The translations under genes were made by a program, and so were the position numbers. From Pantoea vagans (GTDB lineage Bacteria; Pseudomonadota; Gammaproteobacteria; Enterobacterales; Enterobacteriaceae): DNA of 64,000 bases. Of this stretch, positions 35,434 to 44,606 are shown in pieces. Numbering within the stretch: the stretch's first letter is position 1; every line of letters begins with the position of its first letter. The notes under the pieces were generated by a model. It made no database searches and was not told the DNA's origin. It worked only from the letters and a program-made list of their open reading frames with translations. The stretch lies in NCBI RefSeq assembly GCF_004792415.1, contig NZ_CP038853.1, forward strand, positions 3,410,001 to 3,474,000, read 5' to 3'.

Positions 35434-36435
35434 ATGTCTATTCGCGCTATCGCAGTAAACCCGGAAAATCCTGAACACTTCACTGAAATTTTCCCTGAAA
35501 CCCCAGCGCCAGGTGAGTATGACCTGCGCGTTGAAGTCAAAGCCGCGTCGGTCAATCCGGTTGATACCAAGGTGCACAAAGGGGCGAAGAAGAACGGCTT
35601 ACAGCAGCCACGCATTCTCGGCTGGGATGCCAGCGGCGTCGTGCTGGAAGTGGGCAGCTCAGTCAGCAACTTTAAGCCTGGCGATGAAGTCTTCTATGCG
35701 GGCGACCTGACCCGTCCTGGCAGTAACAGCACCGAGCAGCTGGTTGACTCACGCATCACCGGTCACAAGCCAGAGAGCCTGGACTGGGCGCAGTCGGCCG
35801 CGATCCCGCTGACGGCCCTGACCGCCTGGGAAGGCCTGTTTGAACGACTGAATCTTGAGACAGCATCAGAAGATCAGACGCTGCTGATCGTCGGCGGCGC
35901 AGGCGGTGTCGGATCGCTGGCGATCCCACTGGCGAAGCTGCGCAGCAAGGTGAAGATCATTGCGACCGCCTCGCGTGAAGATTCCGCCCAGTGGTGCCGC
36001 GATCGCGGTGCCGATCTGGTGATCAACTACAAAGATATGATCGGTGAGCTGGAGAAACAGGGCATCAAGCAGGTCGATTATATCTTCTGCCTGAATGACA
36101 CCGACGGTCACTGGGAAACCATGGCGAAGCTGATCGCGCCACAAGGCCATATCTGCACTATCGTGGAAAACGAACATCCGCTGTCGATGGACCAGCTGAA
36201 GCTGAAGAGTGCGGCACTGCACTTCGAGCTGATGTATACCCGCAGCATGTTTAACACGCCGGATATGGCGCGTCAGGGCGAGATTCTGGATGCGGTATCG
36301 GCATTGCTGGACGAAGGGAAGCTGCAAACCACGCTGAGCGAAACGCTGCACGGCTTGAGCGTTGAGACCTTAACTGCCGCCCACCAGCGCGTGCTGGAAG
36401 GCCATATGCGCGGCAAAGTGGTGATGGTCTATTAA
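35434..36435 (+). CDS. Zinc-type alcohol dehydrogenase / quinone oxidoreductase-like MDR protein
   Basis: 333 residues from the ATG at 35434 (MSIRAIAVNPENPEHFTEIFPETPAPGEYDLRVEVKAASVNPVDTKVHKG). Medium-chain dehydrogenase/reductase fold: catalytic GroES-like domain to about 130 (LGWDASGVVLEVGS), then a Rossmann domain with IVGGAGGVGSLAIPLAK at about 150–166. The zinc ligands of classical alcohol dehydrogenases are not evident, so an NADPH-dependent quinone/enone reductase of the zinc-binding ADH-like (ZDH1) type is likely. Paired with the divergent LysR gene; substrate unknown. Confidence 0.85.
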   Translation: MSIRAIAVNPENPEHFTEIFPETPAPGEYDLRVEVKAASVNPVDTKVHKGAKKNGLQQPRILGWDASGVVLEVGSSVSNFKPGDEVFYAGDLTRPGSNSTEQLVDSRITGHKPESLDWAQSAAIPLTALTAWEGLFERLNLETASEDQTLLIVGGAGGVGSLAIPLAKLRSKVKIIATASREDSAQWCRDRGADLVINYKDMIGELEKQGIKQVDYIFCLNDTDGHWETMAKLIAPQGHICTIVENEHPLSMDQLKLKSAALHFELMYTRSMFNTPDMARQGEILDAVSALLDEGKLQTTLSETLHGLSVETLTAAHQRVLEGHMRGKVVMVY

Positions 36436-36480
36436 TGTGCTGACCCGGCTGCCAGGCGGCAGACCGGGCCAATGCATGCG

Positions 36481-37722
36481 TTACGGCTGGGCGTTTTTCT
36501 CGCCCAGCATCGCTTTCACCAGTTCAATGCAGCGCAGGAAGCGGGTGTCATAATCATCTTCCTTCACGTGCAGGAATTCGATGTTGTTTTCCCGCAGCAT
36601 CGTGACCAGCATCGACTGAAACTCCCGTCGATCCACTGAACTGCCCAGGCTGCGCAAGCCATCCGCGACCCAGGGCACATTGTTCTCCAGCAGGATCACC
36701 AGATCAAAACGATATTCATCGATCAGCGCCTGCACAAAGGGATGTTCACGCCCTTCATACTTGAGACAAAATGCCTGTGTGGTGACAAAGTCGGTGTCGA
36801 TAAACGCCACTTTATTGGCATATTTAACGGCGAAATCGATGTACTGCGCCTGGCCCAGCGCGATCTTGTCGTAATCGGAATATTGCAGCGCCATTTCATC
36901 ACCGCCCAGATGGGAAAAGACATAATCGCGGCCATATTCCCAGGCACTGGTGGTATTGAAGATGTTGGCGAGTTTATTCACCAGCGTCGATTTACCGCTC
37001 GACTCTCCGCCAAGGATCGCCACGGTGCGCACAAAGAACGGTTTCACTTCCGTGGGAATGTAATCCCAAAAGCGGAACGGATCCTGACGAATCTGCGCGC
37101 CGCTGATGCTCATAAAGGATCGGCTGGGATCGACCAGCACGGTCTGGATGCCCAGGTGCTGCTGGTACATCTCCGCATCGGGCGCTTCGCTGGTGTAGAT
37201 GCAGTCTGGCGCAATGCCGTGCTCACTGAGAAACGCGCTGACGCCTTGACTCCAGACATCCCAGCCGTGCGGATAGGGTTCGATCCCCTCTTCATCAAAG
37301 GCGTGAATGCGGATATTTTTCTGATACTTAAAGGTCTGCAGCAGCCAGCGCAGGCGATCGCTGACCGTCGGCTGCTGTGACATCGCACTGTTCTCAAACA
37401 GCTCGCGGTCGCGCGGCTCGTCATAACCCATAATGATATGCAGCTCATCCACCTGGCTACAGGCGCGCTGAATCAGATAGATATGGCCGGTATGCAGCGG
37501 ATAAAACTTACCAAAGACCACGCCCACCGTTTTATCGCGGCGCGGAAACTCCAGGCCCAGAAAGCGGTGCAGCGCCTCCAGCTTTTGCGCGCTGGGGCTT
37601 TTAATTTTGGCATTGAGCAACTGACTCAGATAGCCTTTGGTCATGCCGCTGGCATCAGCGACCTGTTGCAGCGTATGGCCCTGTTGGCGGATAGCCGTTT
37701 TCAGATAATCAAACGACGACAT
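36481..37722 (-). CDS. nadR: Multifunctional NAD regulator / NMN adenylyltransferase / ribosylnicotinamide kinase NadR
   Basis: 413 residues (E. coli 410). Residues 1–60 form a Cro-type HTH (GHTLQQVADASGMTKGYLSQLLNAKIKSPSAQKLEAL). The nucleotidyltransferase follows (about 62–225, GVVFGKFYPLHTGHIYLIQRA with the HxGH-like motif), then a kinase domain with the P-loop ILGGESSGKSTLVNKL at about 235–250. It represses NAD biosynthesis genes and salvages nicotinamide riboside. Third gene after serB and radA on the minus strand, conserved order. Confidence 0.97.
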   Translation of the reverse strand: MSSFDYLKTAIRQQGHTLQQVADASGMTKGYLSQLLNAKIKSPSAQKLEALHRFLGLEFPRRDKTVGVVFGKFYPLHTGHIYLIQRACSQVDELHIIMGYDEPRDRELFENSAMSQQPTVSDRLRWLLQTFKYQKNIRIHAFDEEGIEPYPHGWDVWSQGVSAFLSEHGIAPDCIYTSEAPDAEMYQQHLGIQTVLVDPSRSFMSISGAQIRQDPFRFWDYIPTEVKPFFVRTVAILGGESSGKSTLVNKLANIFNTTSAWEYGRDYVFSHLGGDEMALQYSDYDKIALGQAQYIDFAVKYANKVAFIDTDFVTTQAFCLKYEGREHPFVQALIDEYRFDLVILLENNVPWVADGLRSLGSSVDRREFQSMLVTMLRENNIEFLHVKEDDYDTRFLRCIELVKAMLGEKNAQP

Positions 37723-37793
37723 GTCGTGCCTCCTGCATCAATGCGGTTAAGGTGGGAGCAGCCAGCCCGCGACGCAGGCTGGCCGCAGGCGCG

Positions 37794-39176
37794 TTACAGA
37801 TCGTCCAGAATCGCCAGCGCATCGGCCAGCTTCTTCGCGCTGAAAACCTGCATCCCGGCAATCGGTTTTTTCGGTGCATTCCCCGCCGGTACAATGGCGC
37901 GTTTGAAGCCATGCTTCGCTGCTTCAGAGATGCGCTCCTGACCGCTGGGCACCGGACGGATCTCACCGGCCAGTCCTACTTCGCCGAAGATCACCAGATC
38001 CTGCGGCAATGGGCGATCGCGCAGGCTCGACACCATCGACAGCATCAGCGCCAGATCCGCACTGGTTTCGGTGACCTTAACGCCACCAACCACGTTCACG
38101 AACACATCCTGGTCCGCCATCTGCAATCCGCCGTGGCGGTGTAAAACGGCGAGCAGAATCGCCAGACGGTTCTGTTCCAGACCCACCGCCACGCGGCGCG
38201 GATTGCCCATCATCGAATGATCGACCAGCGCCTGAATCTCCACCAGCAGCGGACGCGTTCCCTCCCACAGCACCATGACCGAACTGCCCGAGGTGACCTC
38301 TTCGCCACGCGACAGGAAGATAGCGGATGGATTGCTGACTTCACGCATGCCCTGCTCGGTCATGGCAAATACACCCAGCTCATTCACCGCGCCGAAGCGG
38401 TTTTTATGGCTGCGCAGCGTGCGGAAGCGGGAATCGGCATCGCCATCCAGCAGCACCGAACAGTCGATGCAGTGCTCCAGCACCTTCGGCCCGGCCAGCG
38501 AGCCATCTTTGGTGACGTGACCGACCATGATGATCGCCACGCCGCGCGTTTTGGCGAAGCGCGTCAGGTAAGCGGCGGTTTCCCGTACCTGAGCCACGCT
38601 GCCCGGCGATGACTGGATCTCCGCCATGTGCATCACCTGGATCGAGTCGATCACCATCAGTTGCGGCTGCTCCTGCTCGGCGATCAGGCAGATCTGCTCA
38701 ATGCTGGTTTCAGACAGCATATTTACATTTTCGGTGGGTAATCCCAGACGATGGGCACGCATTGCCACCTGTTGCAGTGACTCTTCACCGGTGACGTACA
38801 GGGTTTTCATCCCTTCTGACAACCGGCACATCACCTGCAGCAGCAGCGTGGATTTGCCCGCGCCCGGACTGCCGCCAATCAGAATAGCACTGCCCGGCAC
38901 GACGCCGCCGCCCAGCACCCGGTCAAACTCTTTAAAGCTGGTCGAGAAGCGCGGTAACGCCTCCAGGCTGATTTCAGAGAGCTTCTGCACCCGGCTGGTG
39001 CCGGCACTACCGGCATAGCCACTCAGGCGCTCGTTACGCGCAGCGGCGGGCGAGGCGGCGATGCGCACCTCGGTGATGGTGTTCCAGGCGTGACAGGCGC
39101 TGCATTGCCCCTGCCAGCGTGGGTAATCTGCGCCGCATTCATTACAGACAAATGCGCGTTTTGCCGCTTTGGCCAA
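37794..39176 (-). CDS. radA: DNA repair protein RadA/Sms
   Basis: 460 residues, the usual length. A four-cysteine zinc finger (CNECGADYPRWQGQCSAC, about 11–28) is followed by a RecA-like ATPase (Walker A GGSPGAGKST; KNRFG motif in SHKNRFGAVNELGVF) and a Lon-like C-terminal domain (MADQDVFVNVVGGVKV). It drives branch migration in recombination. The start is a TTG at 39176 (MAKAAKRAFVCNECG), with GAGG 7 nt upstream; no ATG gives a family-matching N-terminus. 13 bp separate it from serB. Confidence 0.96.
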   Translation of the reverse strand: MAKAAKRAFVCNECGADYPRWQGQCSACHAWNTITEVRIAASPAAARNERLSGYAGSAGTSRVQKLSEISLEALPRFSTSFKEFDRVLGGGVVPGSAILIGGSPGAGKSTLLLQVMCRLSEGMKTLYVTGEESLQQVAMRAHRLGLPTENVNMLSETSIEQICLIAEQEQPQLMVIDSIQVMHMAEIQSSPGSVAQVRETAAYLTRFAKTRGVAIIMVGHVTKDGSLAGPKVLEHCIDCSVLLDGDADSRFRTLRSHKNRFGAVNELGVFAMTEQGMREVSNPSAIFLSRGEEVTSGSSVMVLWEGTRPLLVEIQALVDHSMMGNPRRVAVGLEQNRLAILLAVLHRHGGLQMADQDVFVNVVGGVKVTETSADLALMLSMVSSLRDRPLPQDLVIFGEVGLAGEIRPVPSGQERISEAAKHGFKRAIVPAGNAPKKPIAGMQVFSAKKLADALAILDDL

Positions 39177-39189
39177 ATCAATACCTCTG

Positions 39190-40167
39190 TTAACGCTCTT
39201 CGTGGATCAGGCTGCCGGTAAGGATGCAGAACACACCCATTAAATCGGCATGGCGAATGGTGACCGCAGTCTGTTCATTCACCTTAGGTTTAGCATGGAA
39301 CGCAATGCCCAGTGCTGAGGCTTTGATCATCAGCAGGTCATTGGCTCCATCGCCGATCGCCACCGTCTGTTCCGGCGCAATGTCAAAACGCTGCGCCAGC
39401 TTCTTCAGGGTATCGGCTTTATACTGTGCGTCGACAACCGGACCCAGCACGTTGCCGGTCAGCTTGCCGTCGCGAATTTCGAGTTCATTGGCCACCACCG
39501 CCGACAGATGCAGCTTGTCGCGCAGGTAGTCGGCGTAGTAGGTAAAGCCGCCGGACGCGATGGCAACCTGCCAGCCCAGCGCCTGCAGTTTCTGCGTCAG
39601 CGTCGTTAAGCCTGGCATCAGCGGCAGCGCATCACGCACCTGTTTGAGAATATTGGCGTCAGCGCCCTGCAGCGTAGCAACGCGCTGACGCAGGCTGGCG
39701 GTGAAGTCGAGTTCGCCGCGCATTGCGCGTTCCGTCACTTCCGCGACCTGCTCGCCGCAGCCCGCCAGTTTAGCGATCTCGTCGATGCATTCGATCTGAA
39801 TCGCGGTCGAGTCCATATCCATGACCAGCAAGCCCGGCGTTTTGAGATGCGGGATTTTGCCCAGCGGCGCTACGTCCAGCCCGGCGTCGTGCGCCAGCTT
39901 GCTGGCAAACGGCGTCAGCGATCCCGCCAGGCGAATCACCTGATACTCATCGACGTTCCAGGCGCTGACGATCACCATCGCCGCACCCAGCTGGTGCTGG
40001 TAATCGGTCAGCCGTTGCTTATCCAGCCCGCGGCCATACAGCAGCCAGCCGGTGCGGCCAGCGCGATAATCCAGCGGCATCACTTCATCACCGCTAAGAG
40101 AAAGGGGCAAACCCGGCCAGAGGGAGACATCGGCGGGAAGATCGCACCAGGTTAAACGATTTGGCAT
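39190..40167 (-). CDS. serB: Phosphoserine phosphatase
   Basis: Final step of serine synthesis. 325 residues from the ATG at 40167 (MPNRLTWCDLPADVSLWPGLPLSLSGDEVMPLDYRAGRTGWLLYGRG), with GGAG 5 nt upstream; an in-frame ATG at 40200 is less likely. N-terminal regulatory domain, then the HAD catalytic domain with DMDSTAIQIECIDEIA, the GELDFTASL cap region, IASGGFTYYADYLRDKL and GDGANDLLMIKAS. First gene of serB-radA-nadR, divergent from ytjB. Confidence 0.96.
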   Translation of the reverse strand: MPNRLTWCDLPADVSLWPGLPLSLSGDEVMPLDYRAGRTGWLLYGRGLDKQRLTDYQHQLGAAMVIVSAWNVDEYQVIRLAGSLTPFASKLAHDAGLDVAPLGKIPHLKTPGLLVMDMDSTAIQIECIDEIAKLAGCGEQVAEVTERAMRGELDFTASLRQRVATLQGADANILKQVRDALPLMPGLTTLTQKLQALGWQVAIASGGFTYYADYLRDKLHLSAVVANELEIRDGKLTGNVLGPVVDAQYKADTLKKLAQRFDIAPEQTVAIGDGANDLLMIKASALGIAFHAKPKVNEQTAVTIRHADLMGVFCILTGSLIHEER

Positions 40168-40274
40168 CAGAGCTCCTGTAGGGACAACAAAACCACGCAA
40201 GAGGCTACCTTGTCGGCGCCGCTTCTGGCAACATAATCTCCAGGCTTTCTGTTGTGATATGACCCGGATGATTA

Positions 40275-40925
40275 ATGGCTAAAACCGCACTGAAATTTCG
40301 CTTACATCGTACCGTGATCGTTCTTATCTCGATGGCGCTGCTGGTCGTGCTGATGCAGGGCGCTTCCTGGTTCAGTCTCGGCCATCAGACGGCGCGTTCT
40401 GAGCAGGTCGAGGAGCTGGCGCATACGCTGACCAGCCAGGTGGCGTTCAGCCTTGAGCCGTTGATGGACAACAGTGAAAATAACCGGAATCAGATAGAAG
40501 CCATTCTTAATCAGATGACGGCGAACAGCCGTATTCTGGATGCGTCCGTGTATGACGGCGACGGCAGCCTGGTGGCGCACAGCGGTGAAAACATCAATGT
40601 CCGCGACCGGCTGGCGCTCGACGGCAAGCGCGCGGGCAGCTATTTCAACCACCAGATTGTGCAGCCGCTGGCCGGAAACGATGGCCCGCTGGGCTTTCTG
40701 CGCGTCACGCTGGATACCCACGTGCTGGTCACCGACTCACATCAGGTCGATAACACCACCAATATTCTGCGTCTGATGATGCTGCTGGCACTGGCGATCG
40801 GCATTATTCTCTCCCGCACTCTGCTGCGCCACCGCCGCACCCGCTGGCAGCAGTCGCCGTTTCTGCTTACCGCCAGCACCCCGGTGAAAGAGGACCGGGA
40901 TGAGGACGACGAGAAGAAAGAGTAG
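40275..40925 (+). CDS. ytjB: YtjB (Smp) family membrane protein
   Basis: 216 residues. Membrane segment at about 13–32 (HRTVIVLISMALLVVLMQGASWFSLG), a periplasmic domain, a second segment near 165–180 (LRLMMLLALAIGIILSRTLL) and a charged tail (EDRDEDDEKKE). It resembles E. coli YtjB, the gene divergent from serB, in the motifs VRDRLALDGK and VDNTTNILRLM. Function is unknown in the family. An intrinsic terminator follows. Confidence 0.92.
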   Translation: MAKTALKFRLHRTVIVLISMALLVVLMQGASWFSLGHQTARSEQVEELAHTLTSQVAFSLEPLMDNSENNRNQIEAILNQMTANSRILDASVYDGDGSLVAHSGENINVRDRLALDGKRAGSYFNHQIVQPLAGNDGPLGFLRVTLDTHVLVTDSHQVDNTTNILRLMMLLALAIGIILSRTLLRHRRTRWQQSPFLLTASTPVKEDRDEDDEKKE

Positions 40926-40956
40926 CGCGCCTGCGCTGCGGTAAAGATAAAACGAG

Positions 40957-40983
40957 AAAGGCCCGCACAGCGGGCCTTTTTTA
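40957..40983 (+). terminator. ytjB intrinsic terminator (left arm of inverted pair)
   Basis: AAAGGCCCGC-ACA-GCGGGCC followed by TTTTTT. Its 17-base hairpin core is the reverse complement of that of the terminator at 41271–41296. Confidence 0.93.
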
Positions 40984-41296
40984 TACTGCTCAAAAAACAA
41001 AATCCGGGTTTGTATGACTGCAATGAATAAGCTGAATGCGCAGGGAACACGGGCAGAGGAGGAAAGCGTCCCGCCGCCCGGAAAAAAACGCCGGGAGCGT
41101 TTTTGAACAACGCAACGCGTTGGCCCGGTTACGGGCGCACCTCAGGGATGAGGGGCGTAATCGCGCGGGCCGAGCGGCCAGGGATGGTTTAAGCGACTTT
41201 CCGATCTGACCGTGTTTCCTTCGCAGACTCGGTCTTACCGCTGGCCCGGACTGAGTTTGTCAAAAATGGAAAAGGCCCGCTGTGCGGGCCTTTTTT
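40984..41296 (+). ncRNA. Structured non-coding element with three GGGA-loop hairpins; candidate sRNA or dispersed repeat
   Basis: This intergenic stretch has no gene. It has three consecutive plus-strand hairpins with GGGA in the loop. At 41084–41104 a perfect AAAAACGC/GCGTTTTT stem carries loop CGGGA. At 41135–41158 a CCTCA/TGAGG stem with loop GGGA is extended by GCGC/GCGT across a mismatch. At 41176–41189 a GGCCA/TGGTT stem has loop GGGA. Further GGA motifs lie at 41042–41062, and the stretch ends at an intrinsic terminator (41271–41296). GGA in hairpin loops is the CsrA/RsmA recognition pattern. The CAGGGATG core also recalls known intergenic palindromes, so a repeat is the main alternative. 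Confidence 0.4.
41271..41296. terminator. Intrinsic terminator between the element and yjjG (bidirectional)
   Basis: AAAGGCCCGC-TGT-GCGGGCC followed by TTTTTT on the plus strand; A-tracts upstream also make it a terminator for yjjG on the minus strand. It mirrors the ytjB terminator at 40957–40983. Confidence 0.9.
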
Positions 41297-41330
41297 ATGA
41301 GAAAGTTGCGGATTTGCGAGGCAGCTTCCA

Positions 41331-42011
41331 TCAGCCGATCAACAACGTTTCCAGTTCACCCAGCGATTTGACCTGCCAGGTTGGTCTGATGTGTTCCGGC
41401 AACGGCCGGGTGCCATGATCGAGCCAGCAGGTTTTCACACCAGCATTCATGCCGCCCAGAATGTCTGACTCTGGCGTATCACCCACCATCAGCACCCGCT
41501 GACGATCCGGATTGCCCATCAACTCCAGTGCATAATCAAAGATCTCTGCCGCCGGTTTTGGCACGCCGACCTGCTCAGAGATCACCAGCGCCGAGAAGTA
41601 ATCACGGAAACCGGTGCGCTCAAGACGCGTCTGCTGCAGCGCGGTAAAGCCGTTGGTGATAATGCCCATCTTTACCCGGCCATGCAGCTGGTTCATCAGA
41701 CTGACCGCACCCGGCAGCGGCGTGCAGATCTCCCCCATTGCGGTGAGAAAGCCGCTGTTAAGGATCTCTGGCGCAACGCTGAGCTTTTCGCTCCAGTGGT
41801 TAAAACGCTGAGTCTGCAGCTGTAACGCTGAAATGGTGCCGTTCTGATAATCGACCCACAGCGGCTTGTTGATCGCCTGATAATCGCTGTAATCCTGGTC
41901 GGTGAACTGCACGTCATAACCCGCGAAAAGGCGCTGTAAACCGGCATAGGCATCGAAATGAAAAAGGGTATCGTCCGCATCAAACAGAATGCAATCCCAG
42001 TTATCTAACAT
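41331..42011 (-). CDS. yjjG: Pyrimidine 5'-nucleotidase YjjG
   Basis: A HAD-superfamily nucleotidase of 226 residues, known in E. coli to dephosphorylate dUMP, dTMP and UMP and to protect against non-canonical pyrimidines. Motif I is [12 protein letters not shown] (residues 9–20); [12 protein letters not shown] and [16 protein letters not shown] are motifs II and IV. It follows rimI on the minus strand by 18 bp. Confidence 0.95.
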   Translation of the reverse strand: MLDNWDCILFDADDTLFHFDAYAGLQRLFAGYDVQFTDQDYSDYQAINKPLWVDYQNGTISALQLQTQRFNHWSEKLSVAPEILNSGFLTAMGEICTPLPGAVSLMNQLHGRVKMGIITNGFTALQQTRLERTGFRDYFSALVISEQVGVPKPAAEIFDYALELMGNPDRQRVLMVGDTPESDILGGMNAGVKTCWLDHGTRPLPEHIRPTWQVKSLGELETLLIG

Positions 42012-42029
42012 TAAAACTCCTTAACACCA

Positions 42030-42470
42030 CTACGGCGTCAGGGCCATGAGAATGGCATCTTCACGGCCGCTGGCGGTGGGATAATAATTGGGGCGACGAC
42101 TGACCTGGTTAAATCCAAGCTGCTCATAGAGCGCGATGGCGGGCAGGTTCGAGGCCCGCACTTCCAGCCACAGCGTCAGCACGTCGCGTTTGATCAGTTC
42201 ATCGATCAGATGCTGCAACAGCTGGCGGCCCAGTCCCCGGCGCTGAAAGGCGGGATCGACCGCGATGTTAAACAGTGAGGCTTCGTCCAGCACCACCTGG
42301 GTAATGGCAAAAGCGGCCATTTTGCCGTCGACATCGAGACGTAAATTGATAAAGCGCTCGCCCTGATTGCTGGCAAACGTCTTTTCACTCCAGGGAAACG
42401 CGTGACTACGACACTCAATGGCGTAGGCCTGCGCCAGATCGTCAGGGGTGAGTAAAGAGATGGCTGTCAT
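42030..42470 (-). CDS. rimI: Ribosomal protein S18-alanine N-acetyltransferase RimI
   Basis: A 146-residue GNAT enzyme that acetylates the N-terminal alanine of S18. Motif A is AVDPAFQRRGLGRQLLQHLIDEL (acetyl-CoA P-loop RRGLGRQ). ECRSHAFPWSEKTF near the start and EVRASNLPAIALYEQLGFNQVSRRPNYY are family hallmarks. It overlaps the holD 3' end by 29 bp, as in E. coli. Confidence 0.95.
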   Translation of the reverse strand: MTAISLLTPDDLAQAYAIECRSHAFPWSEKTFASNQGERFINLRLDVDGKMAAFAITQVVLDEASLFNIAVDPAFQRRGLGRQLLQHLIDELIKRDVLTLWLEVRASNLPAIALYEQLGFNQVSRRPNYYPTASGREDAILMALTP

Positions 42471-42852
42471 GGTTACACATCTGTTGCCAGAGCGCGCGTT
42501 TGGCGACGCCGCTACTGATCAGTTCATTGAAAGAGGCGCTGGTTAAAGCCACGCCATTAAAAGGCTGTTCGCTCTCTACGCCGAGCAGCCAGCCCGCGCA
42601 GTTCAGCGTCTCCGGCAGCATTTGCAGCTGATCCAGCGTCACGGTCATCACCTGAGCGGGTTGCAGGTTGAGAACATGCAGCACGTCGCGCATCAGCGGT
42701 TCATGCAGACCGGGCGGCGCGTCAGCGACAATAATTAACTGCGTGTCCGGTGCCAGCGTGACGGCAATTTCGCCCTGAAGCACGCGCGGGCGGCGCAGCT
42801 GGTACTGTGTAATTCCCATTTGCTGTAAAAGCCAGTCGCGCCTGGACGTCAT
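42442..42852 (-). CDS. holD: DNA polymerase III psi subunit HolD
   Basis: 136 residues from the ATG at 42852: [44 protein letters not shown], the conserved N-terminal segment that contacts the chi subunit and the rest of the clamp loader. An in-frame longer frame to 42924 is rejected because that upstream segment overlaps the rsmC promoter and is absent from the family. First gene of holD-rimI-yjjG, divergent from rsmC. Confidence 0.93.
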   Translation of the reverse strand: MTSRRDWLLQQMGITQYQLRRPRVLQGEIAVTLAPDTQLIIVADAPPGLHEPLMRDVLHVLNLQPAQVMTVTLDQLQMLPETLNCAGWLLGVESEQPFNGVALTSASFNELISSGVAKRALWQQMCNHDSHLFTHP

Positions 42853-42958
42853 GGTGTTACCTGTTCTGCTGCCTGAATGCGACGCTATGCTAGCAAACCC
42901 ATCGAACATGCGCCAACAAACCACTATAATCCCCGCTCAGATCTTACAGGAGCCCTAC

Positions 42959-43990
42959 ATGTCTGCTTTAACCCCGGCCAGCGAAGTCATTCTGCGCCAC
43001 AGTGATGAATTTACCGCCCGCCATGTTTTATTTGCTGGCGATCTGCAGGATGACCTGCCCGCTCAGCTGGAAACCGCCTCGTCGCGCGTTCACACCCAGC
43101 AATATCATCACTGGCAAAACCTGAGCCGCCGTATGGGCGAACAGGCGCGTTACGGCATGGTTGCGCAGGCAGAAGATGTGCAGGGCTGCGATACCCTGGT
43201 CTATTTCTGGACCAAGAATAAGCCGGAAGTGCAGTTCCAGCTGCAGAACCTGCTCTCTCTGCTGCCGGTCGGCTGTGACGTATTCGTTGTCGGTGAAAAC
43301 CGCAGCGGCGTGCGCAGTGCCGAAGGTATGGTGGAATCGTGGGTGAAACTGGAAAAAATCGACAGCGCGCGTCGCTGTGGTCTCTACCACGGTCGCCTGG
43401 ACAAACAGCCTGAGTTTGATGCCAGCAGCTTTGGTCATCAGTATCAGCTGGATGGCCTGACGATTCATACCCTGCCTGGCGTCTTCAGCCGTGACGGCCT
43501 GGACAGCGGCAGTGCCCTGCTGCTCTCGACCTTTACCCCGCACACCAAAGGTAAAGTGCTGGATATGGGCTGTGGCGCAGGCGTGATTGCTGCCTCTCTG
43601 CCGGCCCGTTCGCCTAAAGTGCGTCTGTGGCTGTGCGACGTGCACGCGGCTGCGATTGAAGCGAGTAAATTGACGCTGGCCGCCAATGGCATCGAGGGCG
43701 AAGTCTTCGCCAGCAACGTCTTCTCTGACGTGACGGGTCGTTTCGACATGATTATCTCGAATCCGCCGTTCCATGAAGGTACCCAGACCAGCCTCGACGC
43801 CGCCCAAGCGCTGATCCGTGGCGCAGTGAAACACCTGAACACCGGCGGCGAGTTGCGTATTGTGGCGAACACCTTCCTGCCCTACCCGCAGGCGCTGGAT
43901 GAAGCCTTCGGCAGTCATGAAGTCATCGCACAGACCGGTCGTTTTAAAGTTTATCGCGCTGTTTACGGTCGCGGAGCCAAAACGCGCTAA
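42959..43990 (+). CDS. rsmC: 16S rRNA m2G1207 methyltransferase RsmC
   Basis: 343 residues from the ATG at 42959 ([37 protein letters not shown]), the E. coli length. Two tandem methyltransferase-like domains; the catalytic C-terminal one has the SAM motif [15 protein letters not shown] and the catalytic [10 protein letters not shown]. An upstream start at 42851 lies in the holD promoter. Divergent from holD. Confidence 0.96.
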   Translation: MSALTPASEVILRHSDEFTARHVLFAGDLQDDLPAQLETASSRVHTQQYHHWQNLSRRMGEQARYGMVAQAEDVQGCDTLVYFWTKNKPEVQFQLQNLLSLLPVGCDVFVVGENRSGVRSAEGMVESWVKLEKIDSARRCGLYHGRLDKQPEFDASSFGHQYQLDGLTIHTLPGVFSRDGLDSGSALLLSTFTPHTKGKVLDMGCGAGVIAASLPARSPKVRLWLCDVHAAAIEASKLTLAANGIEGEVFASNVFSDVTGRFDMIISNPPFHEGTQTSLDAAQALIRGAVKHLNTGGELRIVANTFLPYPQALDEAFGSHEVIAQTGRFKVYRAVYGRGAKTR

Positions 43991-44072
43991 GCGCTTTTCC
44001 CGGCGTTAATGGCGTTGCCGGGCTGAAAACGTTGCTTTTTACAGCGATCGTTTCAGCCCGACGAAATAGTTG

Positions 44073-44100
44073 TTGACGCAAAGAGTAAAATCTCTAGAAT
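44073..44100 (+). promoter_or_regulatory. Promoter of the leu tRNA cluster
   Basis: TTGACG (-35) and TAGAAT (-10) are spaced 16 bp. A GC-rich GCGCCTCC stretch follows the -10, the discriminator expected at stringently controlled stable-RNA promoters. The first tRNA starts about 40 bp downstream. Confidence 0.75.
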
Positions 44101-44141
44101 GCGCCTCCGTGGTTGTAACATTCTCAGGGTGTTACGGGTAT

Positions 44142-44228
44142 GCGAAGGTGGCGGAATTGGTAGACGCGCTAGCTTCAGGTGTTAGTGTCCTAACGGACGT
44201 GAGGGTTCAAGTCCCTCTCTTCGCACCA
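44142..44228 (+). tRNA. leuV: tRNA-Leu(CAG), copy 1
   Basis: 87-nt class II tRNA with encoded CCA, anticodon loop CTTCAGGTG (anticodon CAG), GGTTCAAGTCC T-arm and a long variable arm. It differs from copies 2 and 3 by one base in the variable arm (GTCCTAACGGAC in place of GTCTTAACGGAC), where a G-C pair replaces G-T. Symbols follow E. coli leuVPQ and the order is assumed. Confidence 0.98.
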
Positions 44229-44258
44229 AAATCACATGTTTCATATCGCGAGCACTGC

Positions 44259-44345
44259 GCGAAGGTGGCGGAATTGGTAGACGCGCTAGCTTCAGGTGTT
44301 AGTGTCTTAACGGACGTGAGGGTTCAAGTCCCTCTCTTCGCACCA
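44259..44345 (+). tRNA. leuP: tRNA-Leu(CAG), copy 2
   Basis: 87 nt, class II, CCA encoded, anticodon CAG. Identical to copy 3 and one base different from copy 1. The 30-bp spacer from copy 1 implies one polycistronic transcript. Confidence 0.98.
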
Positions 44346-44373
44346 TTGCGGTGATATGAACAGACAACTCGAT

Positions 44374-44460
44374 GCGAAGGTGGCGGAATTGGTAGACGCG
44401 CTAGCTTCAGGTGTTAGTGTCTTAACGGACGTGAGGGTTCAAGTCCCTCTCTTCGCACCA
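44374..44460 (+). tRNA. leuQ: tRNA-Leu(CAG), copy 3
   Basis: 87 nt, class II, CCA encoded, anticodon CAG, identical to copy 2, 28 bp after it. No integrase or att-like duplication is seen next to the 3' end. Confidence 0.98.
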
Positions 44461-44606
44461 ACGTTGTCATCCTCTGTTTTCCCCGTAATGCCCTTCTGCT
44501 TCCCTTGCAGTATCGTTTTATCCCCTGCTCAATTTAGTTTTTCAGCTCGGTTTCGCTCATCTGGTCGCTTCACGCTGTAAGACGATTTTCAGCCGCTCCG
44601 CCTTGA

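Noticed and set aside
44142..44460. Genomic island integrated at the tRNA-Leu genes
   Set aside because: No integrase, no repeated tRNA 3' end downstream, and conserved backbone genes lie on both sides.
44070..44580. Frames spelling repeated AKVAELVDALASGVSVLTDVRVQVPLFAP
   Set aside because: These are translations of the tandem tRNA-Leu genes, not proteins.
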